Source: Bufo bufo (taxonomy: Eukaryota; Chordata; Amphibia; Anura; Bufonidae). Taken from it: a stretch of DNA of 64,000 nucleotides. The position numbers were made by a program, and so were the translations under genes. Each line of letters opens with the position of its first letter. The stretch's first letter is position 1. The notes below the pieces were generated by a model that ran no database searches, was not told where the DNA came from, and saw only the letters and a list, made by a program, of their open reading frames with translations. The stretch is taken from assembly GCF_905171765.1 (NCBI RefSeq), contig NC_053392.1, forward strand, positions 411,670,299 to 411,734,298, given 5' to 3'. Positions 43,470 through 56,200 of the stretch are shown piece after piece.

Positions 43470-44450
43470 ATCAACGTCCTTTTACCGCATATAACTGCAG
43501 CGCTGACCGCAGAATAAATTTTGTTTTTCGACCAAAATACTTCAATAAAGATTTTACCACATATAACCGCAGCGCTGACCACTGAATTTATTTTGTTTTT
43601 CGACCGACATACTTCAATAAAGATTTTACCACATATTACTACAGCGCTGAACGCTGAATAAAATACATTTTTCCACCGAAATAAGTCACAAAAGATTTTA
43701 CCGCATATAACTGCAGCACTGAACACTATTTATTTTTTCACCTAAATTAGTCACAAAAGATTTTACCGTATATAACTGCAGCGCTGAACGCTGAATACAA
43801 TTTCTTTTTTCCACCGAAATAAGTCACAAAAGAGTTTACCGCATATAACTGCAGCGCTGAACGCTGAATAAAATTTGTTTTTCCACCGAAATACGTCCTA
43901 AAAGGTTTTAACACATATAACTTCGACCAAAATACGTCAATAAATATTTTACCACATATAACAGAGCACGGAGATGGAGAGGGTCTTCGGATTCCCCCCA
44001 CACTATACGGACGTCTCAGAAATGAACTGCTGCTCCCGACAGCAGCTCCTGGGAAGGTCATGGAGCATCCCGGTCATCCAGCATCTATTCGCTCCGCTGA
44101 AGGATTATTTTGAAAGTGTGTAGAAGCCACGCGGGGCCCCCAAGCTACAGATTTATCATCGAGACATCATGGAGATTTTACCGCATAAAACTACAGCGCT
44201 GAACGCTGAATAAAATTTGTTTTTCGACCGCAATACTTCCATAAAGTTTTTACCACATATAACTGCAGCGCTGAACGCTGAATACAATTTGTTTTTCCAC
44301 CAAAATACATCAATAAAGATTTGATTGCATATAACCGCAGCGCTGAACGCTGAATAAAATTAGTTTTTCCACCATAGTACTTCCATAAAGATTTTACCAC
44401 ATATAACTGCAGCGCTGAATGCTGAATACAATTAGTTTTTCATAGAGATA
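43470..44450. repeat. ~72 bp tandem array with a 200 bp interruption
   Basis: Units of 'catataactgcagcgctgaa' plus 'ttgtttttcgaccgaaata' recur about every 72 bases, at 43495-43930 and 44185-44450. 43965-44170 is an unrelated insert (acggagatggagagggtctt). Minus-strand frames here are repetitive and not genes. Confidence 0.8.
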
Positions 44451-45332
44451 TAAAATATAAAATATTGTGACGCACAGGATGAGCCTGAGATCAAATGAGG
44501 TGCTCTCAGTAAAGTAGATTCACCCCATCTACTCAATAAAGTAGCAATATAAACAAAAATGCACTGGGCACTCTCTAATATCTCGACCAATACTGAATTT
44601 ATTATATACTAAGTGCTACCCTATAGTGAAAGGTACTAGGCATAATAAAATATCAAATATAACATAAAAATTGAGGACATCAACAATAAAACATCACAAT
44701 AAAATTGATAACATAATCGATAATAAAATCGCTGAATAAAACAAAATGCCTATGCTGATTTTCGAACCATAAATGCAACAGCATACACATTAGCAGCACT
44801 CACAGGTGTGGAATGTTAAACCTTTGAATCTGAAGGATCGATATTTGTTCGATCAAGATTTATAGCATAAAGATAAAAGTCTTAATCCCACATGAATCGC
44901 TTTAGAAGAACAAGGTTAGTCACTGGGAACTCAATTTCATATACAGCTTGTAGTAAGCTATTCCCCAACAAAACGTCCTAGCGGCGTCCCGCTATGTTGA
45001 AATCTCAGCGGCGTCCCGCTGAAACAATTAGCTTTGTGTTCCCAACACACATAAGCCGGCATAAAAAATCAAACAGTCTTACCATTCGATGAGGCAAATG
45101 CCCATAAGTTGCTCTCGACGTTGGTCTTTCAGTAAAATCGACCGTAGTCTTACGAGTTTTACAAATTTCTTCCGTCTGGATCCCCACGCCGGCGGCTTGT
45201 TTGCACGTGAACCTCGATAGTTGTGCACGGTCTTTAATTAGACAAGCTTTTAGCCACCTATTGCGTGGCAGACGGTATTAGACGGGCAATTTCATATAAT
45301 ATTACTTCATCACACATGGCAAGAGATCCTTT

Positions 45333-45400
45333 GGGGGGTTTGAACCAGATGCGTTTCGGGGTATTAAATAACCCCTTCCTCAGTGGTTACTAGTCCCCCC
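45333..45400 (-). ncRNA. Hammerhead-like ribozyme motif of PLE-1
   Basis: Read on the minus strand. CTGAGGA (45383-45377); one extra A; stem II GGGG (45375-45372) with CCCC (45361-45358); GAAA (45357-45354); CGCA (45353-45350); then TC at the cleavage position (45349-45348). Stem I is TGGT(T) against (A)ACCA, continued beyond an internal loop by six G-C pairs (gggggg at 45333-45338 with cccccc at 45395-45400). This is the best-preserved of the three copies. The very short CGCA region in place of stem III suggests action as a dimer, as proposed for minimal type I hammerheads. Confidence 0.68.
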
Positions 45401-45835
45401 AGAATGCCCCTCTTTTATAGGGGTTATGATGTGATACAAAATCCGGTCTGGATCTTCTTGTTCATGGAACCAGATGATAATTAGATATTAATCCCTTATT
45501 CGAATATAGTCAATGCTGCTATTTGTGAATAATACTTTCAACATCAGTTTATAAATATAAATATATCTGACCATCTAATTAATCGTAAAATCAAAAGAAA
45601 CAATAATAATAAAATCAATCAAAAATAATATCCCAGCAGTGTTGTAGCTCAAAATCCCACCATACAGTTACACAAACTTAGTTGTACTTTCTATTGGTCG
45701 ACAAAACGCATCAGATCCCATGCGGTACCGGTGCAGCAATGATGTGTTTTTTTGTAAAAATGGCTAAATGGATAATCCACACTTAAACCTCCTATAACTA
45801 GGGGTCTGTTATAGCTATAGTATACCCACTTGCCA

Positions 45836-47850
45836 TCTGGGCCATTTGCCCCCTTCCTGACCAGGCCAAATTTTGCAAAACTGACATATCTCACTTTATG
45901 TGGTAATAACTTTGGAGCGCCTTTATTTATCCAAGTCATTCAGTTTTCTCATGACACATTGTACTTCATGATAGTCATAAATTTGAGTCAAAATATTTCA
46001 CCTTTATTTATGAAAAAATCCCAAATTTACCCAAAAATTTGAAAAATTCGCAATTTTCTAAATTTAAATTTCTCTGCTTTTAAAATAGAAAGTGATACCT
46101 CATAAAATATTTATTACGTAACATTCCCCATATGTCTACTTTATGTTGGCATCATTTTGGAAATGTCATTTTATTTTTTTAGGACGTTAGAAGGCTTAGA
46201 AGTTTAGAAGCAATTCTTCAAATTTTTAAGAAAATTGCCAAAACCCACTTTTTAAGGACCAGTTCAGGTCTGAAGTCACTTTGTGGGGCCTACATAGTGG
46301 ATACCCCCATAAATGACCCCATTGTAGAAACTACACCCCTCAAGGTATTCAAAACCGATTTTACAAACTTTGTTAACCCTTTAGGCGTTCCACGAGAATT
46401 AAAGGAAAATGGAGATCAAATTTTTAAATTTCACTTTTTTGGCAGATTTTCCATTTTAATAAATTTTTTTCTTTAGCACATCGATGGTTAACAGCCAAAC
46501 AAAACTCAATATTTATTACCCAGATTCTGCGGTTTACAGAAACACCCCACATGTGGTCATAAACTGCTGTATGGGCACACAGCAGGGCGCAGAAGAAAAG
46601 GAACTCCACATGGTTTTTAGGTGCCATGTCCCATTTGAAGCCCCCTGATGCACCCTTACAGTAGAAACTCCCAAGAAGTGACCCCATTTTGGAAACTAGG
46701 GGATAAGGTGCCAGTTTTATTAGTACTATTTTTGGGTACATATGATTTTTTGATCATTCATTATAACACTTTATGGGGCAAGGTGACCAAAAAATTTGTT
46801 GTTTTAGCACAGTTTCTATTTATTTATTTTTACAGCGTTCACCTGAGGGGTTCAGTCAAGTGACATTTTTATATAGCAGATTGTTACGGACGTGGCGATA
46901 CCCAATATGTATACTTTTTCTCATTTATTAAAGTTTTACACAATAATAGCATTTTTGAAACAAAAAAATTATGTTTTAGTTTCTCCATGTTCTAAGAGCT
47001 ATAGTTTTTTTATTTTTTGAGAGATTTTCTTATGTAGGGGCTCATTTTTTGCTGGATGAGGTGTCGGTTTTATTGGTACTATTTTGTGGGACATACGCGT
47101 TTTTGATCACTTGGTGTTGCACCTTTTGTGATGCAAGGTGACAAAAATTGCTTGTTTTGACACAGTTTTTTTTTTTTTTACGGTGTTCACCCGAGGGGTT
47201 AGGTCATGTGATATTTTTATAGAGCTGGTTTTTACGGACGCGGCAATACCTAATATGTATACTTTTTTTTATTTTTTCTATTTTTAACTTTTTTTTTTCA
47301 TTCCTTACTTGGGGACTTTTTTTTTTTTACATGTGAAACTTTTTTTAATTTTTTTATTTTCAACTTTTTTTTTTTTTATTTTACACTTTTCGTCCCCCAT
47401 AAGGTCATACAAGACCTCTGGGGGACATTTGCTTCACTTTTTTTTTTTTTTTTCACTGTTGATTTCTCCTGTAACTGGGGCTGACATAGTAGCCCCAGTT
47501 ACAGGACAAATGCACCCCTAGAGAGGCTGTACAGCAGCAATCCAGCGCTGTACAGCCTCACAGCAGGGCTGATCGAGGTCTCTGAGAGACCTCACACTGC
47601 TCCTGCACACTCCGGTCACGGAGGTCACATGACAGCCGGGCCGGAACAGGAAGCGCACAGAGCTCGGTGAGCGCAGTGTCTGCAGCGATCTAGAAGGCAG
47701 GGACACCTGGGCACTGTCCCTGCCTTGTCTTAGGGTTGCAGCTGCACTTTCTGAAAAGACGTACTGGAACGTCCGTTCAGAAATAGACGTCCACCCATAG
47801 GAAGTTTATATCCTATGGGCGGACGTAAAGCGGATACCATATATCCCAAA
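45836..47850. repeat. Long AT-rich dispersed repeat (copy B), reverse of copy A
   Basis: Contains in reverse the blocks of copy A: 'gttacggacgtggcgatacc', 'ttcacctgaggggttcagtc', 'tttgttaaccctttaggcgt', 'catgtcccatttgaagcccc' and 'cactttatgtggtaataact'. The right end carries hairpin-forming 'cccataggaagtttatatcc'. It is flanked by PLE-1 UTR on both sides, so it inserted into PLE-1. Boundaries are approximate. Confidence 0.7.
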
Positions 47851-48032
47851 ATCTGTTATATTCAACATAATGTCCCATCTAAACATAAGTCTGTTTCTTT
47901 GCTGTTGGGAAGAACTTCTTAACACAGAAAATACCGAAGCAAAGGGTGGGGGCCCCTTACTAAGGGAAAACCAGCCAGGGATTGAAAATACCTGGCGAAG
48001 TTGACCGTCAGCGAGGGGTGCCCACCTGATGT

Positions 48033-48842
48033 CTAAAGGAAACCAAAGAGTTCAAACGCTGCATTCAGACCACCAGGAAGCAGGGTGTTCAACTCAAAAA
48101 TCCGTTGGGTTTCCAACCTAGACATTTTAGCAATATGATTCCCACCCCTCCAATCCTTTTCTACTTTATCAATGGCCGCAAATTTTAGGCCTGATGGATT
48201 CTTATCGTGGACAATTCTAAAGTGGTTGGCTAATGAGTGGGTTTCCAGACCTTTCTTAATATTAGCAATATGTTCTGATATGTGCTTCTTCAATGACCTT
48301 TTGATCCTCCCAACATATTGACGTTTGCACGGACACTTTACAATATAAATCACATTTTCAGAATTACAAGATAAAATGTGTTTTATAGAGTGTCTGTGCT
48401 TGTTTGTGGTTGATATTACTTCACTCGTTATTCGAGGAAAATTAGTGATCTTTAAATTGTTACATTGCCGACATCTAAAAAAATCAAAAAATATTCGCCC
48501 AACTGTGGATCGAAGTGGTAGGGTTCATATCATTTTTAATTGTAGGTTCTACTTTATTGCCTAAATTTGCAGCTTTAGTAAATGTGATAAGAGGATTTGT
48601 AGGGATGGAAGAGCCTATTATTTTGTCTTTTTGTATTAAGTGCCAATGTTTTTGTATGATGGTCTTAATCTTTTTGTGGTCATGACTATACGGTAATATT
48701 AATCGTATTTGATCTTCCTTTTGTTCCTTCTGAGCTATATTTACACAAAAGGCCGCTCGTTCCATATTTCTCACTTTGTTCAGTGCTCCATCTATCAGTG
48801 CAACGGGATATTCTTTTTTTTAAAACTCATTCTTCATTTTTA
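48033..48842 (-). pseudogene. PLE-1 RT C-terminus and GIY-YIG endonuclease
   Basis: 48842-48484 encodes the region after the RT palm (KKKEYPVALIDGALNKVRNM, then IKTIIQKHWHLIQKDKIIGS, TFTKAANLGNKVEPTIK). A frameshift at about 48480 leads to the Cys motif FFRCRQCNNLK and the GIY-YIG endonuclease, whose two signature halves are NVIYIVKCPC and KRQYVGRIKRSLKKH, followed by HSLANHFRIVHD. It ends GLNAAFELFGFL at 48033. The enzyme nicks target DNA for retrotransposition. One frameshift plus the missing 5' part make it inactive. Confidence 0.82.
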
Positions 48843-49720
48843 GGATATACAAGGCTATGGTGGCTCACTCCGTTTATAGTTATGGATTGGGTGCTGCTAA
48901 GCCTAAAATGACTCACATAGAAGGTAAAAATGTAAAAGATAGAAAGGCTGAGCACTCTCCACCTGGGCCAAACAGAGATACGGACGAAAAGTAGGTAATG
49001 GTTACAATATTTATTACACCTAATGCAGATTCAACAATTTAAAATATGCAATATTAAAACAATAACAGCTAGTTAATCATAAAACAAACATATAAAACAT
49101 ATATATAAATCGCAAGGTACATCAATACATCCAATATATATAAATAAGTATAAAAAAAAGCGGTGCTTTTCTGAGATGATGAGTACTATAATTTCTACAA
49201 TGGCAAGAAAAACCTTTAGGAATGAATATTATCGATAAAAATTCAAAATGCTGAGAGATTGATGAAAAAAATCGATCAAAAAATCCATAAAATCTTCGCC
49301 AATAAAGTGCTCAGTGTTTTTTCGGATAATAGTCTAGACAAAGTTCATATTCGATAATTTCAATTCGATAATTTAGACATATTCGATATATGTTCACTGG
49401 ATGGAATACACCTCTTAATACAGTTCAATTGCCGTCTGACTTGAGCTCACAGTGGCGTCCCACGTGGCTCACAATGTCGGATCCGGCAGTACCTGATTAT
49501 AGTTGATCAGTTGGAGCGATTCGGGTGGTTCTGTAGTCCCCAATATGAACAGTCTCCAATGGTCTTCACCAGCTTTTTCAGATCTGGGAGATGTATAGGA
49601 ATCAGGACCCAGTTTGTTTAAATCGAGGTATTCACTCTATGTTGAAGAGTCGAATATTCAACAGAGTGGTAATCCAATTCCAAGATGTTGGGGTCAAAAT
49701 AAGTTTTCATCAGCTGATGT

Positions 49721-49787
49721 ACGGGTCTTGCAGTAACCAAACGCGTATCGGGGTCTTTGCCTGGCCCCTTCCTCAGTGGTGACCCGC
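49721..49787 (-). ncRNA. Decayed hammerhead-like motif of PLE-2
   Basis: Minus strand. CTGAGGA (49776-49770); extra A; stem II GGGG with CCCC around a longer loop; then GATA (49749-49746) instead of GAAA; CGCG (49745-49742); TT; TGGT pairing with ACCA. The outer stem I pairs GCGGGTC (complement of 49781-49787) with GACCCGT (complement of 49721-49727). The A-to-T change in the GAAA box should abolish activity. The compensating stem sequences differ from PLE-1 and PLE-3, which supports a folded RNA. Confidence 0.6.
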
Positions 49788-50364
49788 AAAAGGAATCTGT
49801 CCCTTTTTATATCCAACATCCTTTAGGGTCTGATGGAACAAAAGTGCGGCATGGATCCGATCGAATATAAAATCTGGTATGGAATAATCGAAATGGTAAC
49901 TTATGTAGAAAAAAGAGCACATTCAAGGCATATACTTGTATAACAGCAATAGTCTTTTTTAACATTTGCCATTGGATTCTGTCATTATTATACATAAATA
50001 TTCGTGGGCGGTATTTATGCGGTTTTTAGATCGCAGATGCGATTTTTTTTAGAGAAGGTGCGTTTTGTTGTCCCTTACTTCTGTATATATAAATTATATC
50101 AATTACATACAATATAACTCTTAAAATGTGATATAAAACATTTAAAACAAGATATATTAAATTAATTTAAAATGAACAATAGAATTCTTGTCCAGTATTA
50201 ACTTCACTGGAGAGAAGGGAAAAGAGTGGAAGCCCCCCACCCAAGGGGACCAGAGTGGGTACAACAAACCACCTCTGGGCCAACATCGGGTAGAGGGCTG
50301 CCACCCTCGAATCCGACTCAAAGGAAACCGAAGAGTTCGGATTCGGCATTCAAGCCCATAGGTA

Positions 50365-51480
50365 TTATTGAATCAAAGTTAAAAATAAATCTCGATTCAA
50401 CTCGGGACATTTGTTTGATGAAGTCCCCTCCTCTCCAGTGTGATTTAACCCTTTCAATAGCAGCAAAGGAGAGACAGTTTGGGTCTTGGTTGTGATGCAG
50501 TTTAAAATGTCTCGAGACAGTATGTTTCTTTCTTTTAGAGTTCTTTTAGTGCATCCTATATATTGTTTGTCGCACGGACATTGAAGAATATAAATAACAT
50601 TTTTACTATTACAAGTTAAAAAGTCTTGTATTTCATGTATAAAACTATTAGAAGTGGATGAGACTTTCATTGTTTTTTTAGGAAAACATGTCTTTTTACA
50701 ATTGGGGCAAGTATTGCACCTAAAAAAAACCTTTCAAATGAAGCCATTTATGCATGGACGGGTCCGAAATAGACTTTCCAGATTTGACAGTCGGGGCAAT
50801 TTTCAAACCTACATTGGAGGCCTTAGTGTAAACTATGATTGGTTTTCTTGGCCGTAATGCTCCTATAGTTTTATCTTTTTGGATAAAATGCCAGTGTTTA
50901 TTAATAATTCTTTCAATCTTTTTATAGTGTATATAAAAAGGGAGAATGATGTTTGTACGTTCCAATTCTGGCATACTTTCATGTTTTATAGAATTATCTG
51001 TCTCTTTAGGAATTTTATTGAAAAAAGTCTGTCTATCTAATTGTTTTATCTTATTCAACGAGTCTTCAACACATTTTATGGGGTAATTCCTCTCTTTAAA
51101 TTGTAATTTTAATGCCTCAGCTTCTTGTTCAAAGGTGTCATTATCAGTACAATTCCTCTTTAGACGTATGAATTGGCTGCTCGGAATATTGAGCAGCCAT
51201 CTAGGTAAATGACAGCTTGAATGGAGGATGAAACCGTTTCTGGCTGTAGGTTTTTGGTAAGTCGAGCATATTAATTTATCTTGTTCAGCTCTAATATTTA
51301 GATCCAAAAATTCTAAATGTGTTTTGCTGGTTTTGGAGGAGAAATGGAGGTTCCATTGATTTAGATTAATCCTCTCTAGAAAGGAAGCCAATGTTATTTC
51401 GCTTCCCCTCCAAATGAAGATCACGTCGTCAATATAACTGTACCATAGCACCAGGTCCGACCCCAGCATATGATTAATGG
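50365..51480 (-). pseudogene. PLE-2 reverse transcriptase palm, linker and GIY-YIG domain
   Basis: The frame from 51480 starts right at the hAT-2 junction and contains the RT catalytic box YIDDVIFIW (about 51440), then FLDLNIRAEQDKLICSTYQK, GFILHSSCHLPRWLLNIP and HWHFIQKDKTIGALRP, ending near 50720. A frameshift leads to RCNTCPNCKK (Cys linker) and the GIY-YIG signature NVIYILQCPC plus KQYIGCTKRTLKER in 50670-50365. Apart from the frameshift, the catalytic residues look intact. Confidence 0.88.
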
Positions 51481-51735
51481 TAGGGATGAGCGAACCCAAA
51501 CTGTATAGTTCGGGTTCGTACCGAATTTTGGGGTGTCCGTGACACGGACCCGAACCCGAACATTTTCGTAAAAGTCTGGGTTCGGGTTCGGTGTTCGGCG
51601 CTTTCTTGGCGCTTTTTGAAAGGCTGCAAAGCAGCCAATCAACAAACATCATACTACTTGCCCCAATAGGCCATCACAGCCATGCCTACTATTGGCATGG
51701 CTGTGATTGGCCAGTGCAGCATGTGACCCAGCCTC

Positions 51736-51743
51736 TATATAAG
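51736..51743 (+). promoter_or_regulatory. hAT-2 transposase TATA box
   Basis: TATATAAG followed by cttgggtcacg, with gtgattggccagtg upstream. It is conserved at the same distance from the end in hAT-3 (59243-59250) and, with small changes, in hAT-1. Confidence 0.55.
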
Positions 51744-52004
51744 CTTGGGTCACGTAGAGCTGCACGTCACTCTGCTGATACAAGTGTAGGGAGAGGTTGC
51801 AGCTGCGACGTTAGGGCGAGATTAGGCAGTGATTAACTCCTCCAAAAGACTTCATTCAGTGATCGATCTACAGCTGTGGATCATTGAACTGCTGCTATTC
51901 AATTGCTCACTGTTTTTAGGCTGCCCAGAGCGTTTTTCATTTACTTTTTTCTGGGTTGATCAGCAGCCATTTTGTGGCTTGTGGTGCGCCAGCACAAGCT
52001 GCCA

Positions 52005-53130
52005 CCAAGTACATTTAACCATCAATAGTGTGGTTATTTTTTGCTATATCCTACATCAGGGTCAAGCTGTCATCAAGTGCATTTAACCATCAATAGTGTG
52101 GTTATTTTTTGGCCATATACTACATCAGGGGCAAGCTTAGCCTGTCACTAAGTGCATTTAACCATCAATAGTGTGGTTATTTTTTGGCTATATCCTATAT
52201 CAGGGTCAAGCTGTCATCAAGTGCATTTAACCATCAATAGTGTGGTTATTTTTTGGCCATATACTACATCAGGGGCAAGCTGAGCCTGTCACCAAGTGCA
52301 TTTAACCATCAATAGTGTGGTTATTTTTTGGCTATATCCTACATCAGGGTCAAGCTGAGCCTGTCACCAAGTTATTCTCAATAACTTCACACACACGCTA
52401 CTGTGCAATTCCAAGTCTAATTCTGTGTGTAAACGTATACCTGTCACCCAGCGCCTAAAAAATAGGCCTCACATTTATATTCATCCAAATCTGTCATTAC
52501 TGCTTTAGCTGGTCAAGTTATTTAGTGTCCGTCAAAGCACAGTTTGTTCTGGGTTGAAATACAATTCCCAATTTTGCAATTCTCTAAATTAGTGGTTTCT
52601 GCTGTATCAGGCCTACTTTAAATCTATCCCTAAAAGGGTATATTAGATTCAAGGTGCTGATAGGGTCATTCTCAATAACTTCACACACACGCTACTGTGC
52701 AGATCCAAGTCTAATTCTGTGATTAAACGTATACCTGTCACCCAGCGCCTAAAAAATAGGCCTCACATTTATATTCATCCAAATCTGTCATTACTGCTTT
52801 AGCTGGTCAAGTTATTTAGTGTCCGTCAAAGCACAATTTTTGTTCTGGGTTGAAATACAATTCCCATTCTTGCAATTCTCTAAAATAGTGGTTTCTGCTG
52901 TATCAGGCCTACTTTAAATCTATCCCTAAAAGGGTATATTAGATTCAAGGTGCTGATAGGGTAATTCTCAATAACTTCACACACACGCTACTGTGCAGAT
53001 CCAAGTCTAATTCTGTCCGTAAACGTATACTTGTCACCCAGCGCCTAAATAATAGGCCTCAAATTTATATTCAGCTAAATCTGTCATTACTGGTGTGCCT
53101 GTATTAGTGTAATACGGTACCTAAATAGAT
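52005..53130. repeat. hAT-2 leader arrays
   Basis: Two arrays between promoter and ATG. 52005-52375: five units of alternately about 68 and 75 bp with 'atcaatagtgtggttatttt'. 52375-53130: about 2.6 units of 295 bp starting 'ttctcaataacttcacacac' (52375, 52669, 52965), with 'cctaaaaaataggcctcac'. Confidence 0.85.
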
Positions 53131-53226
53131 AGCCAGATAGTGTTAGGTGTCTGTAAAAAAAGGCCTGAATTTGAATTCAATACATTGGCCCGAATAATAT
53201 TTTTCTTATTGTGGTGAACGGTAACA

Positions 53227-56200
53227 ATGAGGAAAACATCTAGTAAGGGACGCGGACGCGGACATAGTCGTGGTGGTGTTAGTGGACCCTCTGGTGCTGG
53301 GAGAGGAAGTGGCCATTCAGCCACAGCCACACGTCCTAGTGTACCAACTACCTCAGGTCCCAGTAGCCGCCAGAATTTACAGCCATATTTGGTGGGGCCC
53401 AATGCCGATCTAAGGATGGTAAGGCCTGAGCAGGTACAGGCATTAGTCAATTGGGTGGCCGACAGTGGATCCAGCACGTTCACATTATCTCCCACCCAGT
53501 CTTCTGCAGAAAGCGCACAGATGGCGCATGAAAACTAAGCCCATCAGTCTGTCACATCACCCCCATGCATATCAGGGAAACTGTCTGAGCCTCTAGTTAT
53601 GCAGCAGTCTCTTATGCTGTTTGAAGACTCTGCTGGCAGGGTTTCCCAAGGGTATCCACCTAGCCCTTTCCCAGGGGTGGAAGAGATAGAATGCACTAAC
53701 GCACAACCACTTATGTTTCCTGATGATGAGGACATGGGAATACCACCTCAGCACGTCTCTGATGATGATACACAGGTGCCAACTGCTGCGTCTTTCTGCA
53801 GTGTGCAGACTGAACAGGAGGTCAGGGATCAAGACTGGGTGGAAGACGATTCAGGGGACGATGAGGTCCTAGACCCCACATGGAATGAAGGTCGTGCCAC
53901 TGACTTTCACAGTTCGGAGGAAGAGGCAGTGGTGAGACCGAGCCAACAGCGTAGCAAAAGACAAAGAGGGAGCAGTGGGCAAAAGCAGAATACCCGCCGC
54001 CAAGAGACTCCGCCTGCTACTGACTGCCGCCATCTGGGACCAAGAACCCCAAAGGCAGCTTCAAGGAGTTCCCTGGCATGGCACTTCTTCAAACAATGTG
54101 CTGACGACAAGACCCGAGTGGTTTGCACGCTGTGCCATCAGAGCCTGAAGCGAGCCATTAACGTTCTGAACCTTAGCACAACCTGAATGACCAGGCACCT
54201 GCATGCAAAGCATGAACTGCAGTGGAGTAAACACCTTAAAAACAAGTAAGTCACTCAGGCTCCACCTGCTACCTCTTCTGCTGCTGCCGCCTCGGCCTCT
54301 TCTGCTGCTGCCGCCGCCTTGGCCTCTTCCTCCGCCTCTGGAGTAACGTTGGCACCTGCCGCCCAGCAAACATGGGATGTACCACCAACACCACCACCTG
54401 CGTCACCAAGCATCTCAACCATGTCACACGGCAGCGTTCAGCTCTCCATCTCACAAACATTTGAGAGAAAGCGTAAATTCCCACCTAGCCACCCTTGATC
54501 CCTGGCCCTGAATGCCAGCATTTCTAAACTACTGGCCTATGAAATGCTGTCATTTAGGCTGGTGGACACACACAGCTTCAAACAGCTCATGTCGCTTGCT
54601 GTCCCACAGTATGTTGTTCCCAGCCGCCACTACTTCTCCAAGAGAGCCGTGCCTTCCCTGCACAACCAAGTATCCGATAAAATCAAGTGTGCACTGCGTA
54701 ACGCCATCTGTGGCAAGGTCCACCTAACCACAGATACGTGGACCAGTAAGCACGGCCAGGGACGCTATATCTCCCTAACTGAACACTGGGTAAATGTAGT
54801 GGCGGCTGGGCCCCAGGCGGAGAGCTGTTTGGCGCACGTCCTTCCGCCGCCAAGGATCGCAGGCAACATTCTTTGCCTCCTGTCTCCTCCTCCTCCTACT
54901 CAGCTTCCTCCTCCTCTTCTTCCACCTGCTCATCCAGTCAGCCACACACCTTCACCACCAACTTCAGCACAGCCCGGGGTAAACGTCAGCAGGCCGTTCT
55001 GAAACTCATATGTTTGGGGGACAGGCCCCACACCGCACAGGAGTTGTGGGGGGGTATAGAACAACAGACCGACGAGTGGTTGCTGCCGGTGAGCCTCAAG
55101 CCCGGCCTGGTGGTGTGCGATAATGGGCGAAATCTCGTTGCAGCTCTGGGACTAGCCGGTTTGACGCACATCCCTTGCCTGGCGCATGTGCTGAATTTGG
55201 TGGTGCAGAAGTTCATTCACAACTACCCCGACATGTCAGAGCTGCTGCATAAAGTGCAGGCCGTCTGTTCACGCTTCCTGCGTTCACATCCTGCCGCGTA
55301 ACTTCGGCCTTCCCGCTCACCGCCTCATATGTGACGTGCCCACCAGGTGGAACTCCACCTTGCACATGCTGGACAGACTGTGCGAGCAGCAGCAGGCCAT
55401 AGTGGAGTTTCAGCTGCAGCACGCACGGGTCAGTCGCACTGTGGAACAGCACCACTTCACCACCAATGACTGGGCCTCCATGCGAGACCTGTGTGCCCTG
55501 TTGCGCTGTTTCGAGTACTCCACCAACATGGCCAGTGGCGATGATGCCGTTATCAGCGTTACAATACCACTTCTATGTCTCCTTGAGAAAACACTTAGGG
55601 CGATGATGGAAGAGGAGGTGGCCCAGGAGGAGGAGGAGGAAGAGGGGTCATTTTTAGCACTTTCAGGCCAGTCTCTTCGAAGTGACTCAGAGGGAGGTTT
55701 TTTGCAACAGCAGAGGCCAGGTACAAATGTGGCCAGACAGGGCCCACTACTGGAGGACGAGGAGGACGAGGATGAGGAGGGGGTGGAGGAGGATGAGGAT
55801 GAAGCATGTTCACAGCGTGGTGGCACCCAACGCAGCTCGGGCCCATCACTGGTGCGTGGCTGGGGGGAAACGCAGGACGATGACGATACGCCTCCCACAG
55901 AGGACAGCTTGTCCTTACCTCTGGGCAGCATGGCACACATGAGCGATAAAATGCTGCAGTGCCTGCGCAACGACAGCAGAGTTACCCACATTTTAACGTG
56001 TGCGGAGTAATGGGTTGCCACCCTGCTGGATCCACGGTACAAAGACAATGTGCCCACCTTATTTCCTGCACTGGAGCGTGATAGGAAGATGCGCGAGTAC
56101 AAGCGCACGTTGGTAGACGCGCTACTGAGAGCATTCCCAAATGTCACAGGGGAACAAGTGGAAGCCCAAGGCGAAGGCAGAGGAGGAGCAAGAGGTCGCC

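Larger units (their letters stand above)
44455..48842 (-). mobile_element. PLE-1: Penelope-like element, 5'-truncated, split by the AT-rich repeat
   Basis: A minus-strand Penelope-like retroelement: RT C-terminus, Cys-rich linker, GIY-YIG domain (48842-48033), 3' UTR (48032 to about 47850 and about 45835-45400), hammerhead-like motif (45400-45333), and a terminal region with two AGCGGGACGCCGCT motifs on the coding strand. Copy B of the AT-rich repeat interrupts the UTR. Its 5' part is missing where PLE-2 ends at 48843. The left boundary is approximate. Confidence 0.75.

Noticed and set aside
50720..51652. 310-codon frame taken as a single protein from 51652
   Set aside because: The first 57 codons read through the hAT-2 terminal repeat; only the part from 51480 belongs to the Penelope RT.
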